From C-114 sp963745405 (GTDB lineage: Bacteria > Chloroflexota > Limnocylindria > Limnocylindrales > CSP1-4), in assembly GCA_963745405.1 (NCBI GenBank), contig CAVUWY010000002.1, positions 2,356,001 to 2,420,000 on the forward strand: a stretch of 64,000 bases of DNA, written 5' to 3'. This document shows positions 8,319 through 17,766 of the stretch, piece after piece. The stretch's first letter is position 1. Every line of letters starts with the position of its first letter. Both the position numbers and the translations under genes were made by a program. The notes beneath the pieces are model-generated. The model was not told the origin of the DNA, made no database searches, and worked only from the letters and a program-made list of their open reading frames with translations.

Positions 8319-9301
8319 TGCCGACCAGGACGTTCATCGAGGCGATCCGCGAGGGTCTCGCCGAGGAGATGCGGCGGGACGAGACGACCATCGTCCTCGG
8401 CGAGGACGTCGGCAAGAAGGGCGGCGTCTTCCTCGCCACCGACGGCCTCTACGACGAGTTCGGCGAGGACCGCGTCATCGACACACCGCTGACGGAATCG
8501 ATGATCGTCGGGACCTCGATCGGGGCGGCTGTCAACGGGCTGCGGCCCATCGCCGAGATCCAGTTCGCCGACTTCATCTTCCCGGCCTTCAACCAGATCC
8601 TGTCCGAGGCCGCCCGGATGCGCTACCGGAGCAACAACGCGCTCGGGGTGCCGATGACCATCCGCGCGCCGTACGGCGGCGGCGTCCACGGCGCCCTCTA
8701 TCACAGCCAGTCGGTCGAGGCCTTCTTCACCCACATCCCCGGCCTCAAGGTGGTCATCCCGTCGACGCCCTACGACGCCAAGGGCCTTCTTCGCTCCTCG
8801 ATCCGCAACGACGACCCGGTGCTGTTCTTCGAGCACAAGAAGATGTACCGCTCGGTCCGCGGCGAGGTCCCCGACGGCGAGTACACGGTGCCCCTCGGGC
8901 GGGCCCAGGTCACCCGGCCGGGATCGCAGATGACGATCGTCGCCTACGGGCTCATGGCCCACTACGCGCTCGAGGCCGCCGACCGAGCCGCCGAGGAGGA
9001 CATCAGCGTCGAGGTCGTCGACGTCCGGACCCTCCGCCCGCTCGACCGCGAGACGCTCCTCTCGAGCGTCCGCAAGACCGGCAAGTGCCTCGTCGTCTAC
9101 GAGGACAACAAGTTCGGCGGCTACGGGGCGGAGATCGCCGCGATCGTCGCCGAGGAAGCCTTCGACTACCTCGACGGACCGGTCACCCGGGTCGCCGGGC
9201 CCGACGTCCCCGGGGTCCCGTACAACCACGTCCTCGAGGACTGGTTCATGGTCAACCCGGAGAAGATCCTGGCGGCCATCCGGACGCTGGCCGCCTACTG
9301 A
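8318..9301 (+). CDS. 2-oxoacid dehydrogenase E1 beta subunit
   Basis: This 327-residue partner of E1alpha starts at an ATG sharing one base with the E1alpha stop, so the two are translationally coupled and probably made in equal amounts. Conserved features of transketolase-like beta subunits are GEDVGKKGGVF, DTPLTESMIVGTSIGAA, EIQFADFIFPAFNQI, RAPYGGGVHGALYHSQS and, in the C-terminal domain, VVDVRTLRPLD and KFGGYGAEI. Its stop meets the tail of the minus-strand cyclase gene (7-bp overlap), so no terminator fits between them. Confidence 0.93.
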   Translation: MPTRTFIEAIREGLAEEMRRDETTIVLGEDVGKKGGVFLATDGLYDEFGEDRVIDTPLTESMIVGTSIGAAVNGLRPIAEIQFADFIFPAFNQILSEAARMRYRSNNALGVPMTIRAPYGGGVHGALYHSQSVEAFFTHIPGLKVVIPSTPYDAKGLLRSSIRNDDPVLFFEHKKMYRSVRGEVPDGEYTVPLGRAQVTRPGSQMTIVAYGLMAHYALEAADRAAEEDISVEVVDVRTLRPLDRETLLSSVRKTGKCLVVYEDNKFGGYGAEIAAIVAEEAFDYLDGPVTRVAGPDVPGVPYNHVLEDWFMVNPEKILAAIRTLAAY

Positions 9302-11991
9302 GGCCCTCCGGAACCGGCAGCGCCCCAGTCGAGATCCTCGATCCACGACATCGGACCATCATCCGACTCGGCCATCCCGGCGACGAGCTCGACCGCTTCG
9401 CCGAGCGACAGCCGGCGACCCTCCTCGTAAGCGGCCTCGAACCGATCCGGCGGGACCGCCTCGCGGACGAGACGGAACGGGTCCTGCGCGGTGACGAACC
9501 GCTCGAGGCCGGCCGGCGGCCGGACGCCGTAGCGCTCGCGGGCGGCGTCAAACGCCCCGGTGAGCCGGGCGCCGTCCTCGGCGTGGCCCGTGTAGACAGC
9601 CACGAGGATGCCGCTGTGGAGGGAGATCGCGGTCGTCCCGAGGTCGCGCTGGGCGAACGTCTCCTGGAGTGCCCTGCTGGCCCACTCGACCGCGGCCCGC
9701 CGATCGCCGAGCGCGAAGCTCGCCCAGGCCATGCTCCCGACCGCCATCGCGTGGTACTGCGCGTCGCCGACTTCGCTGAAGCGGTCCAACGCTTTCTCGA
9801 AGACAGCCCGTGCCTCGACCGCCCTGCCGTCTGCCAGCAACATATTCCCGGCCGCCCAGTCGGTGCGCGCGACCCCGCGCTCGTCGCCGAGGTCGCGGTA
9901 GCGTCGACGGACATCTTCGACGAATGCGGCCCCGTCCTTCGGTTCGCCGCCCGCGAACGAGGCATGGGCGAGGTTGAAGAGTGCGTCGACGATCCCTCGC
10001 TCGTGGCCGAGCTCCCGGGCCAGGGCGAGCTGCTCCTCGTAGCGGGCACTGGCTTGGGCCGTGTCGGCCTGCCAGTAGGCGATGCTGCCGGCGGCCGCGA
10101 CGGCCCACATCCGGCTCTCCGAACGGACCTCGGCTCCGGGCATGGCGAGGACGCGCTCGGCGAGCTGGCGGCCCTCGGTCAGGTGGCCGTCAGCCTGCCA
10201 GAAGCGCCACAGCGCGGCCACGAGCTGCATCGCGAGGTCCGCCTCCCCGGCGTCGATCGCCCAGAGGACCGCGGTCCGCAGGTTCGCCTCGTCGGTGGCG
10301 AGCCGATCGAGCCAGGCCGCCCGGTCGGCATCGGACTCGTGCCGCTGCGCCTCGCGGGCCAGGGCGAGGAACGCGTCCGCGTGGCGACGCCGGACGGCCG
10401 GCTCGTCGCCGTCGCCCACCAGCCGGGCGGTGGCGAACGACTGGATCGTCCGCAGCAGGCGGAACCGGACACCGACCGTCGACGGGTCGCGGGCGATGAG
10501 GTTCTCGTCGGCGAGTCGGGCGAGGTCGTCGAGGACGTCGCCGTCGTCGCCGGTCGGGGCCGCGTCCGGGTCTCGCATGACCGGGCCCGCCTGCTCGACG
10601 TCGAACCCTCCCTCGAACACCGCGAGGCGGTGGAATCGAGCCTGGAGGTCGGCGGGGAGGAGGTCGTGACTCCAGGCGACGGCGCGCTCGAGCGTGCGCT
10701 GGCGGGCCGGCGCGTCACGCACGCCGGTCCCAGGCAGGGGGAGATGGGCCGCAAGCCGGTCTCGGATCGTCGCCGGCGGCAGGAGCGAGACCCGGGCGGC
10801 TGCGAGCTCCACGCCGAGCGGCAGACCATCGACGAGGGCGCAGATCTCGGCGACGACGGGACCGTCGGACCCCGGATCCCAGCCTGGTCGGACGGCCTGG
10901 GCCCGTTCGAGGAACAGGCGACCTGCGGCGTTGCCGTCGGGGCCCGTCGACAGCGGGCCGAGCGGGTACTCCTGCTCGCCACCGAGGTGCAGCGGCGCCC
11001 GGCTCGTGACGACGACCCGTGAGCCCGGCGACCAGCGGACGAGGTCACCGACCACGCCCGCCGCCTCGAGGACGTGCTCGAAATTGTCGACGACGAAGAC
11101 CATCGAGCGGTCGGCGACGAAGGTCGGCAGCGCCTCGATCGCTGACCGGACCGTGCCGTCGAAGAGGCCGATCGTCCGGGCGACCAGCGGCGCGACCGCA
11201 GCTGGTTCCTCCACCGTCGCGAGCGGAATGAACCAGGCACCGTCCGGGAAGTCGCCCTCGACCGAGCGAACGACCTCGACCGCGAGGCTCGACTTGCCGA
11301 TCCCGCCCGGGCCCGTGATGGTGACGAGGCGGGACGAACCGAGCAGCGCCGCCAGTTCGGCCGCCTCCCGGTCGCGGCCGATGAACGTGGTGAGACGGGG
11401 TCTCAGGTTGCCGATCGTCGTTCGTCCTGCCCGCAGCGGCGGGAATGTCGTCTCGAGACCGGCGACGTCGAGCTGGTAGAGACGCTCCGGTCGAGGCACG
11501 TCCTTGAGCACGTATCGGCCGAGGTCGCGAGCCTCGACCCCCGCCGGGAGGGCGTCGGCGATGAGCTCGTAGGTCGGTCCGGAGACGACGATCTGGCCGC
11601 CGTGGCCGACGGCTGCGACACGGGCTGCCCGGTTGACCTCGAACCCGCCGTAGTCGGCGCCGGCGAGGTGGGCCTCGCCGCTGTGGAGGCCCATCCGGAC
11701 GCGGATCCGGGCGCCGTCCGGCCAGGGATGCCCGGCGAGCGCCCGCTGCGCCTCCACGGCCGCCACCGTCGCTGCTCCGGCCTCGGGGAAGACGGCGAAC
11801 AGGGCGTCCCCCTCGGTCCGAACGGCGGTGCCCCCGTGGGACTGGACGGCTCCCCGGATGAGCTCGAGATGAGCCGCATTGATGCCGTCCCACGCCCCGC
11901 CCAGGGCGCGGGTGAGGGCCATCGAGCCCTCGACGTCGGTCCGCAGGAAGGTGACGGTCCCGGTCGGCAGGGTCGGGGTTCGGGCGTTCAC
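9295..11991 (-). CDS. class III nucleotide cyclase - STAND-type ATPase - TPR protein
   Basis: An 898-residue cytosolic multidomain protein. Residues 10-180 are a class III cyclase domain with the metal-binding Asp in FLRTDVEGS (Asp19), EGDALFAVF (Asp62) and GGFEVNRAARVA (118-125); the purine-selecting Lys near 58 is Arg, which is common in the ATPase-fused subfamily. Residues 200-500 form an AAA/NB-ARC-like NTPase with Walker A GPGGIGKS (227-234), Walker B MVFVVDN (297-303) and a downstream GLPLGVELAAARV motif. The remainder is helical repeat resembling TPR (for example ARYEEQLALARELGHERGIV). No C-terminal HTH is present, unlike many LuxR relatives. It is the second gene of an operon, 9 nt after a cNMP-binding transporter-like protein. 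Confidence 0.85.
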   Translation of the reverse strand: MNARTPTLPTGTVTFLRTDVEGSMALTRALGGAWDGINAAHLELIRGAVQSHGGTAVRTEGDALFAVFPEAGAATVAAVEAQRALAGHPWPDGARIRVRMGLHSGEAHLAGADYGGFEVNRAARVAAVGHGGQIVVSGPTYELIADALPAGVEARDLGRYVLKDVPRPERLYQLDVAGLETTFPPLRAGRTTIGNLRPRLTTFIGRDREAAELAALLGSSRLVTITGPGGIGKSSLAVEVVRSVEGDFPDGAWFIPLATVEEPAAVAPLVARTIGLFDGTVRSAIEALPTFVADRSMVFVVDNFEHVLEAAGVVGDLVRWSPGSRVVVTSRAPLHLGGEQEYPLGPLSTGPDGNAAGRLFLERAQAVRPGWDPGSDGPVVAEICALVDGLPLGVELAAARVSLLPPATIRDRLAAHLPLPGTGVRDAPARQRTLERAVAWSHDLLPADLQARFHRLAVFEGGFDVEQAGPVMRDPDAAPTGDDGDVLDDLARLADENLIARDPSTVGVRFRLLRTIQSFATARLVGDGDEPAVRRRHADAFLALAREAQRHESDADRAAWLDRLATDEANLRTAVLWAIDAGEADLAMQLVAALWRFWQADGHLTEGRQLAERVLAMPGAEVRSESRMWAVAAAGSIAYWQADTAQASARYEEQLALARELGHERGIVDALFNLAHASFAGGEPKDGAAFVEDVRRRYRDLGDERGVARTDWAAGNMLLADGRAVEARAVFEKALDRFSEVGDAQYHAMAVGSMAWASFALGDRRAAVEWASRALQETFAQRDLGTTAISLHSGILVAVYTGHAEDGARLTGAFDAARERYGVRPPAGLERFVTAQDPFRLVREAVPPDRFEAAYEEGRRLSLGEAVELVAGMAESDDGPMSWIEDLDWGAAGSGGPQ

Positions 11992-12000
11992 CAGCCCAGC

Positions 12001-15000
12001 CTACTGACTGGAGATCCGCTCGGCGAGGGTGGCGAGCATCGCCATCGCGGCCTCCGGCCGTTCACGGAGGATCGCGCGCAGCCCCTCGCCGTCGATGACC
12101 AGCCCGCGGACGCCGTCGGCGTTGGCGATGACCGTCGCCGCCCGGGGCCGATCGCGGAGGACGGCGAGCTCGCCGAAGTGGTCGCCGGCCACGTAGCCCC
12201 GGATCGTCGTTCCGTCGGTCTCGCTGCCGCGGACCACCCGGACGCTGCCCTCGACGATGACGAAGAGCTCGTCCCCGAGCTCGCCCTCGCGGACGATCGG
12301 CTCGTCAGCCGGATACACCCGTTCGACCGCGGTCGCTCCGATCCGCTGGAGGTCCTCGGGTGCGAGCTCGCTGAACAGGGGCACTCGGCGGAGGAAGAGC
12401 ATCCGCTCGATCTCGTCGAGCGTGTCACGGGTCTCCGGCATCGCTTCGCCTCCTCGCTGCTCGATCGTTCCGACCATCGCCCGGACGATCGGTTCGGGGT
12501 CGGCTCGCGCTAGCCCGACGATGGTCCGCCATTCACGTTCCAGCTGCGTCGACCGCGACCTGATGGCCAGGGCCCGGACCCACGGATCGGGGTCGATCGT
12601 GAGGTCGCGGAGGACCTCCGTCTCCGAGCGCACCGGGCCGCTCGGATCGCCTTCCAGCAGGCGGACGAGCGCCCGTCCGAGCGTGCGATCGCCGATGGAG
12701 TCGAGTGCCTCGATCGCCTGCGCCCGGATCTCGGTGTCGTTCGAGCGCAGGCAGCGGCGGAGGAGCCCGGTCACGTCGCCGGCGCCCGCGATGGCGACCG
12801 CCGTGAGGAGGCGATCCTCGATCTGCCACTCCCGCCGCGCGAGGATGTCGCGCAGGAAGGCGACGCTCGCCTCCTCGTCGATGACCGTCGACCCGGCCTC
12901 CGCAACGCCGGCGGCGGACGCCGCCCCGTCGAGGGCGCGAGCGTGATCGCGCAGCGTCTCCGCGCGACCGACCTGGGCGGTCGACCAGTCGAGGAGGTCG
13001 CGCCTGACCTCGGGACCGTGGCCGTCGAGTGCCTGCAGGACCGCTTCCTGCGCCCGCGGCGATCCCGTTCGCAGCACCTCGAGCGCCACAGCCCGCGATT
13101 CGGCGAAGTGGATGCCGAGGCCGGCGGCGGCCGCCCGCCGCACCATGGCGTCGTCGTCGTCGAGGCCATCGGCGAGGATCGCGACCCGGTCCGGGAGCGT
13201 GTCGATCGCCGCGACGGCCGACAGCGCGGCCGCCCGGACGGCCGGGACAGGGTCCGCGCGCGACTCGGTCAGCCGGGGAGATGGTGCGTGGCCGCCGAGG
13301 CGGGCGACGGCGGCAAGGCCGGCGACCCGGTCCTGCGAAGCGGGACTCTCGAGTAGCCGGGCGAGGATCGCGTGCGGGCGCTCCTCGTCGCCGCGACCGA
13401 CGAGGGCCACCGCGAGCTCGCCCCGGACGGCGGGGTCGGGATCGTCCGCGATCGCGTCGCAGCGCGCCGCGATGACCGAGCCGTCGAGCCGGCTCAGCTC
13501 GCGGACCGCGGCCACGCGCACCGACGGGTACGGATCGTCGAGGTGGGCCGCGACCGCCTCGATCGCCGGCCGCAGGTCGACGGCCGCCCCGTCCGCGGCC
13601 GCGCCGTTTGCGGCCGACCCGGCCCCGATCGCTCCGATGGCCCCGATCGCGGCTGCCCGGACCTCGCCGCCGTCGTCGGCCAGGAGTGCCGTCAGGTCGT
13701 CGATCGCCTCGGTCCGGCCCAGTCGTCCGAGGATCTCGGCCGACAGGCTGCGGACCCGTGGGTTGTCGTCGCGCAGTCCGGCCCGCAGCTGGCCGATCAG
13801 CTCCGGATCGCGGCCGAGGGCGAGGAGCCCGGGGCCTCCCTCGAGCATCTGCTCGGCGAGCCCTGCCCGGAGGGTGGTGACGATGCTCTCCGCGTAGCGC
13901 CGGCGAACCTGCACGACGACCCAGACGAGGATGGCGGCCGTGGCCAGGCCGATCCAGGCCACCTGGCTCGGCGCGAGGAACGCACCGGCGGCGATGAGGA
14001 GCAGGCCCGAGAGGGACGTCCCGAGCTGGCCCGGCACCCCGTCCATGAACGAGAGCACCCGCGCCCGTCGCTCGCGTGGGACGACGTTGTAGAAGGCGCT
14101 CCAGGCGGCATTGGAGAGGCCCTGCTGGGTGACCTGCTGGGCGAAGCGGACGGCGATCGCCGTGGCGACGGTAAAGGCGATAAGCCACGTCCCGAACCCG
14201 GCCAGGTAGACGATGGGGAGGATGAGTGCGGCCGTGGCGATCCCGAACCGGGCGTATACGCGGTTCGCCAGGCCGATCGACGTCAGGAACGACGTGGCGG
14301 TGATCGCCGCCGAGAGGAGGCCGAGGGCGGTCGCCAGCTCGGCCTCATCGGTGAACGCACCGGCCATCGCCTTGAGGAACGGGAAGGAGACGGCGAAGGC
14401 GAGGACCGAGAAGAGGACGTAGGAGATGGCGACCAGCCGCATGAGCGGCGACGCCCGGACATATTCGTAGCCGGCCCGGACCTGGGCGACGAGCGGCGCG
14501 GACTTCGGACGGTCCATCAGGGAGCGCCGGGCCCGCCGGGTGAGGAGTGCCGCCACGACGGCGGCGACGGCGATGATCGCGCCGTCGACGAACACGAGGA
14601 GCGGCGCCCCGATCACCCCCGCGATAGGTCCAGAGGCGAGCGTTCCGACGAACCGGCCGAGGATGGCGGCGCTCGTACAGATCGGGAAAAGCCGCTTGGC
14701 CTGGCGGGCGTCGAAGACGGAGCCGGCGACCGACCAGACGAGGGTGCCCTCGACCGTCCCGACGACATACACGATGAGCCAGATGATCGAGAAGCCGTTC
14801 GGTCCGGCACTCTGGGCGATCAGGCCGAGGGCGCCGAGGAGGACGGCGAAGACGCCGAGGAGGGCCGTGAAGAAGGGTCCCATCCGGAGTCGCCCGATGG
14901 CCGCCCCGAAGGCCAGTGCCACGAGCAAGCTGGCCAGTCCGAGCAGGACGTACAGGTAGGGCAGGACGCTCGGGCCGACGCGGCTGAGAAGGATCGTGTC

Positions 15001-15117
15001 GGCCCCGACCTCGCTGAGGCCGCGACCCGCCTCGATGAGGGCGAACAACGCCGCAACGAGGGCGACGGTTCGACCCTCGCCCGATCGGATGGCCAGGACA
15101 CGTCCGACTCGGTTCAC
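12001..15117 (-). CDS. MFS/NTT-like 12-TM protein with HEAT repeats and C-terminal cNMP-binding domain
   Basis: I chose the GTG at 15117 (1038 residues) because a TATCAT box lies exactly 7 nt upstream and the protein then begins MNRVGRVLAIRSGEGR; the frame is open to 15174. Residues about 15-430 carry about 12 hydrophobic helices and resemble the MFS or nucleotide-transporter (Npt/AAA) superfamily. Residues about 445-890 are HEAT repeats (for example DDNPRVRSLSAEILGRLG). The C-terminal 130 residues are a Crp-like domain with a full phosphate-binding cassette FGELAVLRDRPRAATV, in which the Glu and Arg that bind the cyclic nucleotide are present. Fusions of NTT-like transporters with HEAT and cNMP domains are known; the substrate here is unknown. 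Its operon partner is a nucleotide cyclase. Confidence 0.85.
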   Translation of the reverse strand: MNRVGRVLAIRSGEGRTVALVAALFALIEAGRGLSEVGADTILLSRVGPSVLPYLYVLLGLASLLVALAFGAAIGRLRMGPFFTALLGVFAVLLGALGLIAQSAGPNGFSIIWLIVYVVGTVEGTLVWSVAGSVFDARQAKRLFPICTSAAILGRFVGTLASGPIAGVIGAPLLVFVDGAIIAVAAVVAALLTRRARRSLMDRPKSAPLVAQVRAGYEYVRASPLMRLVAISYVLFSVLAFAVSFPFLKAMAGAFTDEAELATALGLLSAAITATSFLTSIGLANRVYARFGIATAALILPIVYLAGFGTWLIAFTVATAIAVRFAQQVTQQGLSNAAWSAFYNVVPRERRARVLSFMDGVPGQLGTSLSGLLLIAAGAFLAPSQVAWIGLATAAILVWVVVQVRRRYAESIVTTLRAGLAEQMLEGGPGLLALGRDPELIGQLRAGLRDDNPRVRSLSAEILGRLGRTEAIDDLTALLADDGGEVRAAAIGAIGAIGAGSAANGAAADGAAVDLRPAIEAVAAHLDDPYPSVRVAAVRELSRLDGSVIAARCDAIADDPDPAVRGELAVALVGRGDEERPHAILARLLESPASQDRVAGLAAVARLGGHAPSPRLTESRADPVPAVRAAALSAVAAIDTLPDRVAILADGLDDDDAMVRRAAAAGLGIHFAESRAVALEVLRTGSPRAQEAVLQALDGHGPEVRRDLLDWSTAQVGRAETLRDHARALDGAASAAGVAEAGSTVIDEEASVAFLRDILARREWQIEDRLLTAVAIAGAGDVTGLLRRCLRSNDTEIRAQAIEALDSIGDRTLGRALVRLLEGDPSGPVRSETEVLRDLTIDPDPWVRALAIRSRSTQLEREWRTIVGLARADPEPIVRAMVGTIEQRGGEAMPETRDTLDEIERMLFLRRVPLFSELAPEDLQRIGATAVERVYPADEPIVREGELGDELFVIVEGSVRVVRGSETDGTTIRGYVAGDHFGELAVLRDRPRAATVIANADGVRGLVIDGEGLRAILRERPEAAMAMLATLAERISSQ

Positions 15118-15124
15118 CCCGCGG

Positions 15125-15130
15125 ATGATA
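15125..15130 (-). promoter_or_regulatory. -10 box TATCAT, leaderless promoter of the MFS-HEAT-cNMP gene
   Basis: On the minus strand TATCAT, 7 nt, then the GTG at 15117. The box decides the start choice for that gene. The E2 gene is divergent from here. Confidence 0.55.
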
Positions 15131-15225
15131 GGAGGCGCCCTGTCGGTCGACGGGCCCCATCGTGACGGGCTCACCGCGGATGCGCGACACTAGGCCGGCG
15201 ACAGGCGAGCACGCGGAGGTACCCG

Positions 15226-16644
15226 GTGGCGAAGGTGACGATGCCCCAGCTCGGTGAGAGCGTGGCCGAGGGGACGATCGGCAAGTGGCTAAAGCAGCCC
15301 GGCGACCACGTCGACAAGTACGAGGCGCTGCTCGAGGTCATCACCGACAAGGTCAACGCAGAAGTCCCGTCGCCGTTCGAGGGCACCCTCACCGAGATCC
15401 TCGTCGAGGAGGGTGAGACCGTCCCCAACAACGCCGAGATCGCGGTCATCGCGGTGGCCGGCGAGTCCGACGACGCCACTCCCACCGTGGTGTCGGCGCC
15501 TACCGCCGCAGCAGCGACCGGGCCGGCCGGCTCCGACGAGCGCCCGGAACGCGCCGCCGCGGCCGCAGCGCCCGCGCCGACCTCTCCCGCCCCTGTGATA
15601 GCGACCGCGCCCGCTTCCGCTCCCACGGCCACGATCGCCGCCGTGTCAGAAGCCCCGGCGATCGGCGACGCCGACGCCCGGATGACACCGGCAGTCCGGC
15701 GTCTCCTCCGCGAGCACGGCCTCACCGCCGCCCAGATCGTCGGGACCGGCGGTGGCGGACGGATCACCCGCGAGGACGTCCGCGACTTCGTCGAAGCGGC
15801 GCGGACCGGACAGGCGACCGGCGGCCAGGCGGCTCCCGGTGCGGCTGCTCCGACCGCACCCGCTCCGGCCGCCGCGCGACGCTCGGCACCGGCCCCGACG
15901 CTCCCGGCTGGAGCCCCAGTCGTCTTCCCGCCCGGCACGGACGAAGTGCTCCTGCCGATGACCCAGATGCGGAAGGGCATCGCGGCCCAGATGACGCGAG
16001 CGCTCGCCGCGCCCCACGCCTACGTCCACATGGAGGTGGACGCGTCGGGCCTCGTCGCCCTCCGCGAGTCGAAGAAGCGCGACTACCAGGCCCGCGAGGG
16101 GATCGGTCTCAGCTACGTGCCGTTCGTGGTCAAGGCCTGCGTCGAGGCGCTCCGCCGCCACCCGACCTTCAACGCCCACTGGACCGACGATGGGATCCTC
16201 GCCAAGCGCCGGGTCAACGTCGGGGTCGCCGTGGCGGTCGACGACGGCCTCATCGTGCCGGTGATCCGCGACGTCGATCAGCTCTCCATCAACGGCCTCA
16301 ACCACGCCATCGCCGATGTCGCCGCCCGGGCCCGGGCCGGCAAGCTTCGGCTGGACGACTTCGGCGGCGGCACGTTCACCGTCGACAACACCGGCTGGCT
16401 CGGCTCCAACCTGACGATGCCGATCATCAACGTGCCGGAGGTCGCGATCCTCACGATGGAGGCGATCACGAAGCGGGCGGTCGTCGTCGAGGATCCGGCC
16501 GGCGACGCGATCGCGATCCGACCCGTCATGAACATGGTCCTCGGCATCGATCATCGGGCCAACGACGGGGCCGGGGGCGCGGCATTCCTCCGGACCGCCA
16601 AGGAGTGGCTCGAGGCCGTGAACGGCGAGACCGCCATCAACTGA
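15226..16644 (+). CDS. dihydrolipoamide acyltransferase (E2) of a 2-oxoacid dehydrogenase
   Basis: E2 carries the acyl group on a lipoyl arm and transfers it to CoA. GTG start at 15226 follows GGAGG (15215-15219) at 6 nt; 472 residues. One lipoyl domain (about 1-80) has the acceptor lysine in EVITDKVNAEV (Lys42). An Ala/Pro linker leads to a peripheral-subunit-binding domain (about 146-190: MTPAVRRLLREHGL...GGGGRITREDV). The catalytic domain ends with GIDHRANDGAGG, containing the active-site His443 and Asp447. It is separated from its E1/E3 partners by the minus-strand cyclase operon, and lipA, which makes the lipoyl cofactor, follows. Confidence 0.93.
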   Translation: MAKVTMPQLGESVAEGTIGKWLKQPGDHVDKYEALLEVITDKVNAEVPSPFEGTLTEILVEEGETVPNNAEIAVIAVAGESDDATPTVVSAPTAAAATGPAGSDERPERAAAAAAPAPTSPAPVIATAPASAPTATIAAVSEAPAIGDADARMTPAVRRLLREHGLTAAQIVGTGGGGRITREDVRDFVEAARTGQATGGQAAPGAAAPTAPAPAAARRSAPAPTLPAGAPVVFPPGTDEVLLPMTQMRKGIAAQMTRALAAPHAYVHMEVDASGLVALRESKKRDYQAREGIGLSYVPFVVKACVEALRRHPTFNAHWTDDGILAKRRVNVGVAVAVDDGLIVPVIRDVDQLSINGLNHAIADVAARARAGKLRLDDFGGGTFTVDNTGWLGSNLTMPIINVPEVAILTMEAITKRAVVVEDPAGDAIAIRPVMNMVLGIDHRANDGAGGAAFLRTAKEWLEAVNGETAIN

Positions 16645-16661
16645 CGCGCGTCGAGGGGGAG

Positions 16662-17756
16662 ATGGCGAGCGCGAACGGGATCGCCGGGGGGCGACGGATC
16701 TTCGTCACCGGAGGCTCAGGCTTCATCGGCCGGGCCGTCGTCCGTCAGCTGCTCGCCCGGGGCGACAGGGTGACGAGTCTCGTCCGCGATCGTCGCCGCG
16801 GGCCGACCGAGACGATCGAGGAACCGGCCGGGCTGACGATCGTCCGCGGCGATACGACCGGGCCGGTCGACCTGCTGGCCGAGTCGATGGCCGGCCACGA
16901 CGGGGTGATCCACCTCGCCGGCGACTATCGGATCGGAATCGCGCCGTCCGACCGACCGGCGATGTTCGCAGCCAACGTGACGGCGACGGCTCGGGTCCTC
17001 GACGCGGCGATCGACGCAGGGATCCCCCGGATCGTCACCGTTACCACAGCCAACATCCATGGCGATACCCATCGTCAGATCGTCGACGAGACCTATCGGC
17101 GCGACCCGGTAGAAGGCTATCTGAGCTGGTACGACGAGACGAAGGTCCGCGCCCAGGAGCTCGCCCTCGAGCGGATCAGGCGGGGCGCGCCGATCCTCAT
17201 CGCGATGCCCGGGGCGGTCTACGGTCCGGGCGATCACTCGGCCGTCGGCGAGCAGCTCGCCGGGGCGTTCCATGGCACTCTCCGATACAGGTCCGTCGAC
17301 CGAGCCGGGACGTCGCTCGTACACGTCGACGACGAGGCGGATGGGCTGATCCGCGTCCTCGACGACGGGCGGATCGGTGACACGTACAACATCGGCGGCC
17401 GGACACAGCTCCTCGGGGAGGCGATCGCGCTGGCCGCCCGCCTCGGCGGCCGCCGGCCGCCGCGCATCGAGGTGCCGTCTGCGATGCTGCGGCTGATGGT
17501 GCCCATCGCCCCCCGGCTCGGCGGCCGCTTCGGCATGCCGGCCGACCTCGGCGAGGTGATCCGGGCGTCGGACGGCGTCACCTACTGGGTCACGAGCGCG
17601 AAGGCCGAGCGCGAGCTCGGCTTCCACCCTCGGGACCTGGAGACCGGTCTCCGCGACTGGCTCCTCGGCGAGGGGTCCGCTCCGGCGCCGACAGGACTGC
17701 TGCCGAACGCGAACGGAACCACCGCCAACGGCGACGGAACCGTCGCGCCGGGCTAG
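16662..17756 (+). CDS. NAD-dependent epimerase/dehydratase (extended SDR)
   Basis: 364 residues from the ATG at 16662, chosen because it follows a purine-rich GAGGGGGAG and is followed at once by the Rossmann motif IFVTGGSGFIGRAVV (GGxGFxG at 17-23). The SDR active site is TVTTANIHG plus Tyr157-x3-Lys161 in WYDETK. PGAVYGPGDHS and YNIGGR are typical of the dihydroflavonol-reductase-like and hopanoid-associated sugar epimerase group. The substrate cannot be read from sequence. It lies 17 bases after E2 and overlaps the promoter of lipA. Confidence 0.85.
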   Translation: MASANGIAGGRRIFVTGGSGFIGRAVVRQLLARGDRVTSLVRDRRRGPTETIEEPAGLTIVRGDTTGPVDLLAESMAGHDGVIHLAGDYRIGIAPSDRPAMFAANVTATARVLDAAIDAGIPRIVTVTTANIHGDTHRQIVDETYRRDPVEGYLSWYDETKVRAQELALERIRRGAPILIAMPGAVYGPGDHSAVGEQLAGAFHGTLRYRSVDRAGTSLVHVDDEADGLIRVLDDGRIGDTYNIGGRTQLLGEAIALAARLGGRRPPRIEVPSAMLRLMVPIAPRLGGRFGMPADLGEVIRASDGVTYWVTSAKAERELGFHPRDLETGLRDWLLGEGSAPAPTGLLPNANGTTANGDGTVAPG

Positions 17757-17759
17757 ACT
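17754..17759 (+). promoter_or_regulatory. -10 box TAGACT, leaderless promoter of lipA
   Basis: TAGACT, then 7 nt, then the ATG at 17767. The box overlaps the stop codon of the epimerase gene, so lipA probably has its own promoter in addition to read-through. Confidence 0.5.
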
Positions 17760-17766
17760 CCCAGCC

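Noticed and set aside
9295..11991. The cyclase-STAND protein as an anti-phage Avs-type defence gene
   Set aside because: It has a cyclase N-terminus, no nuclease or other effector, and a transporter partner; a signalling role fits better.
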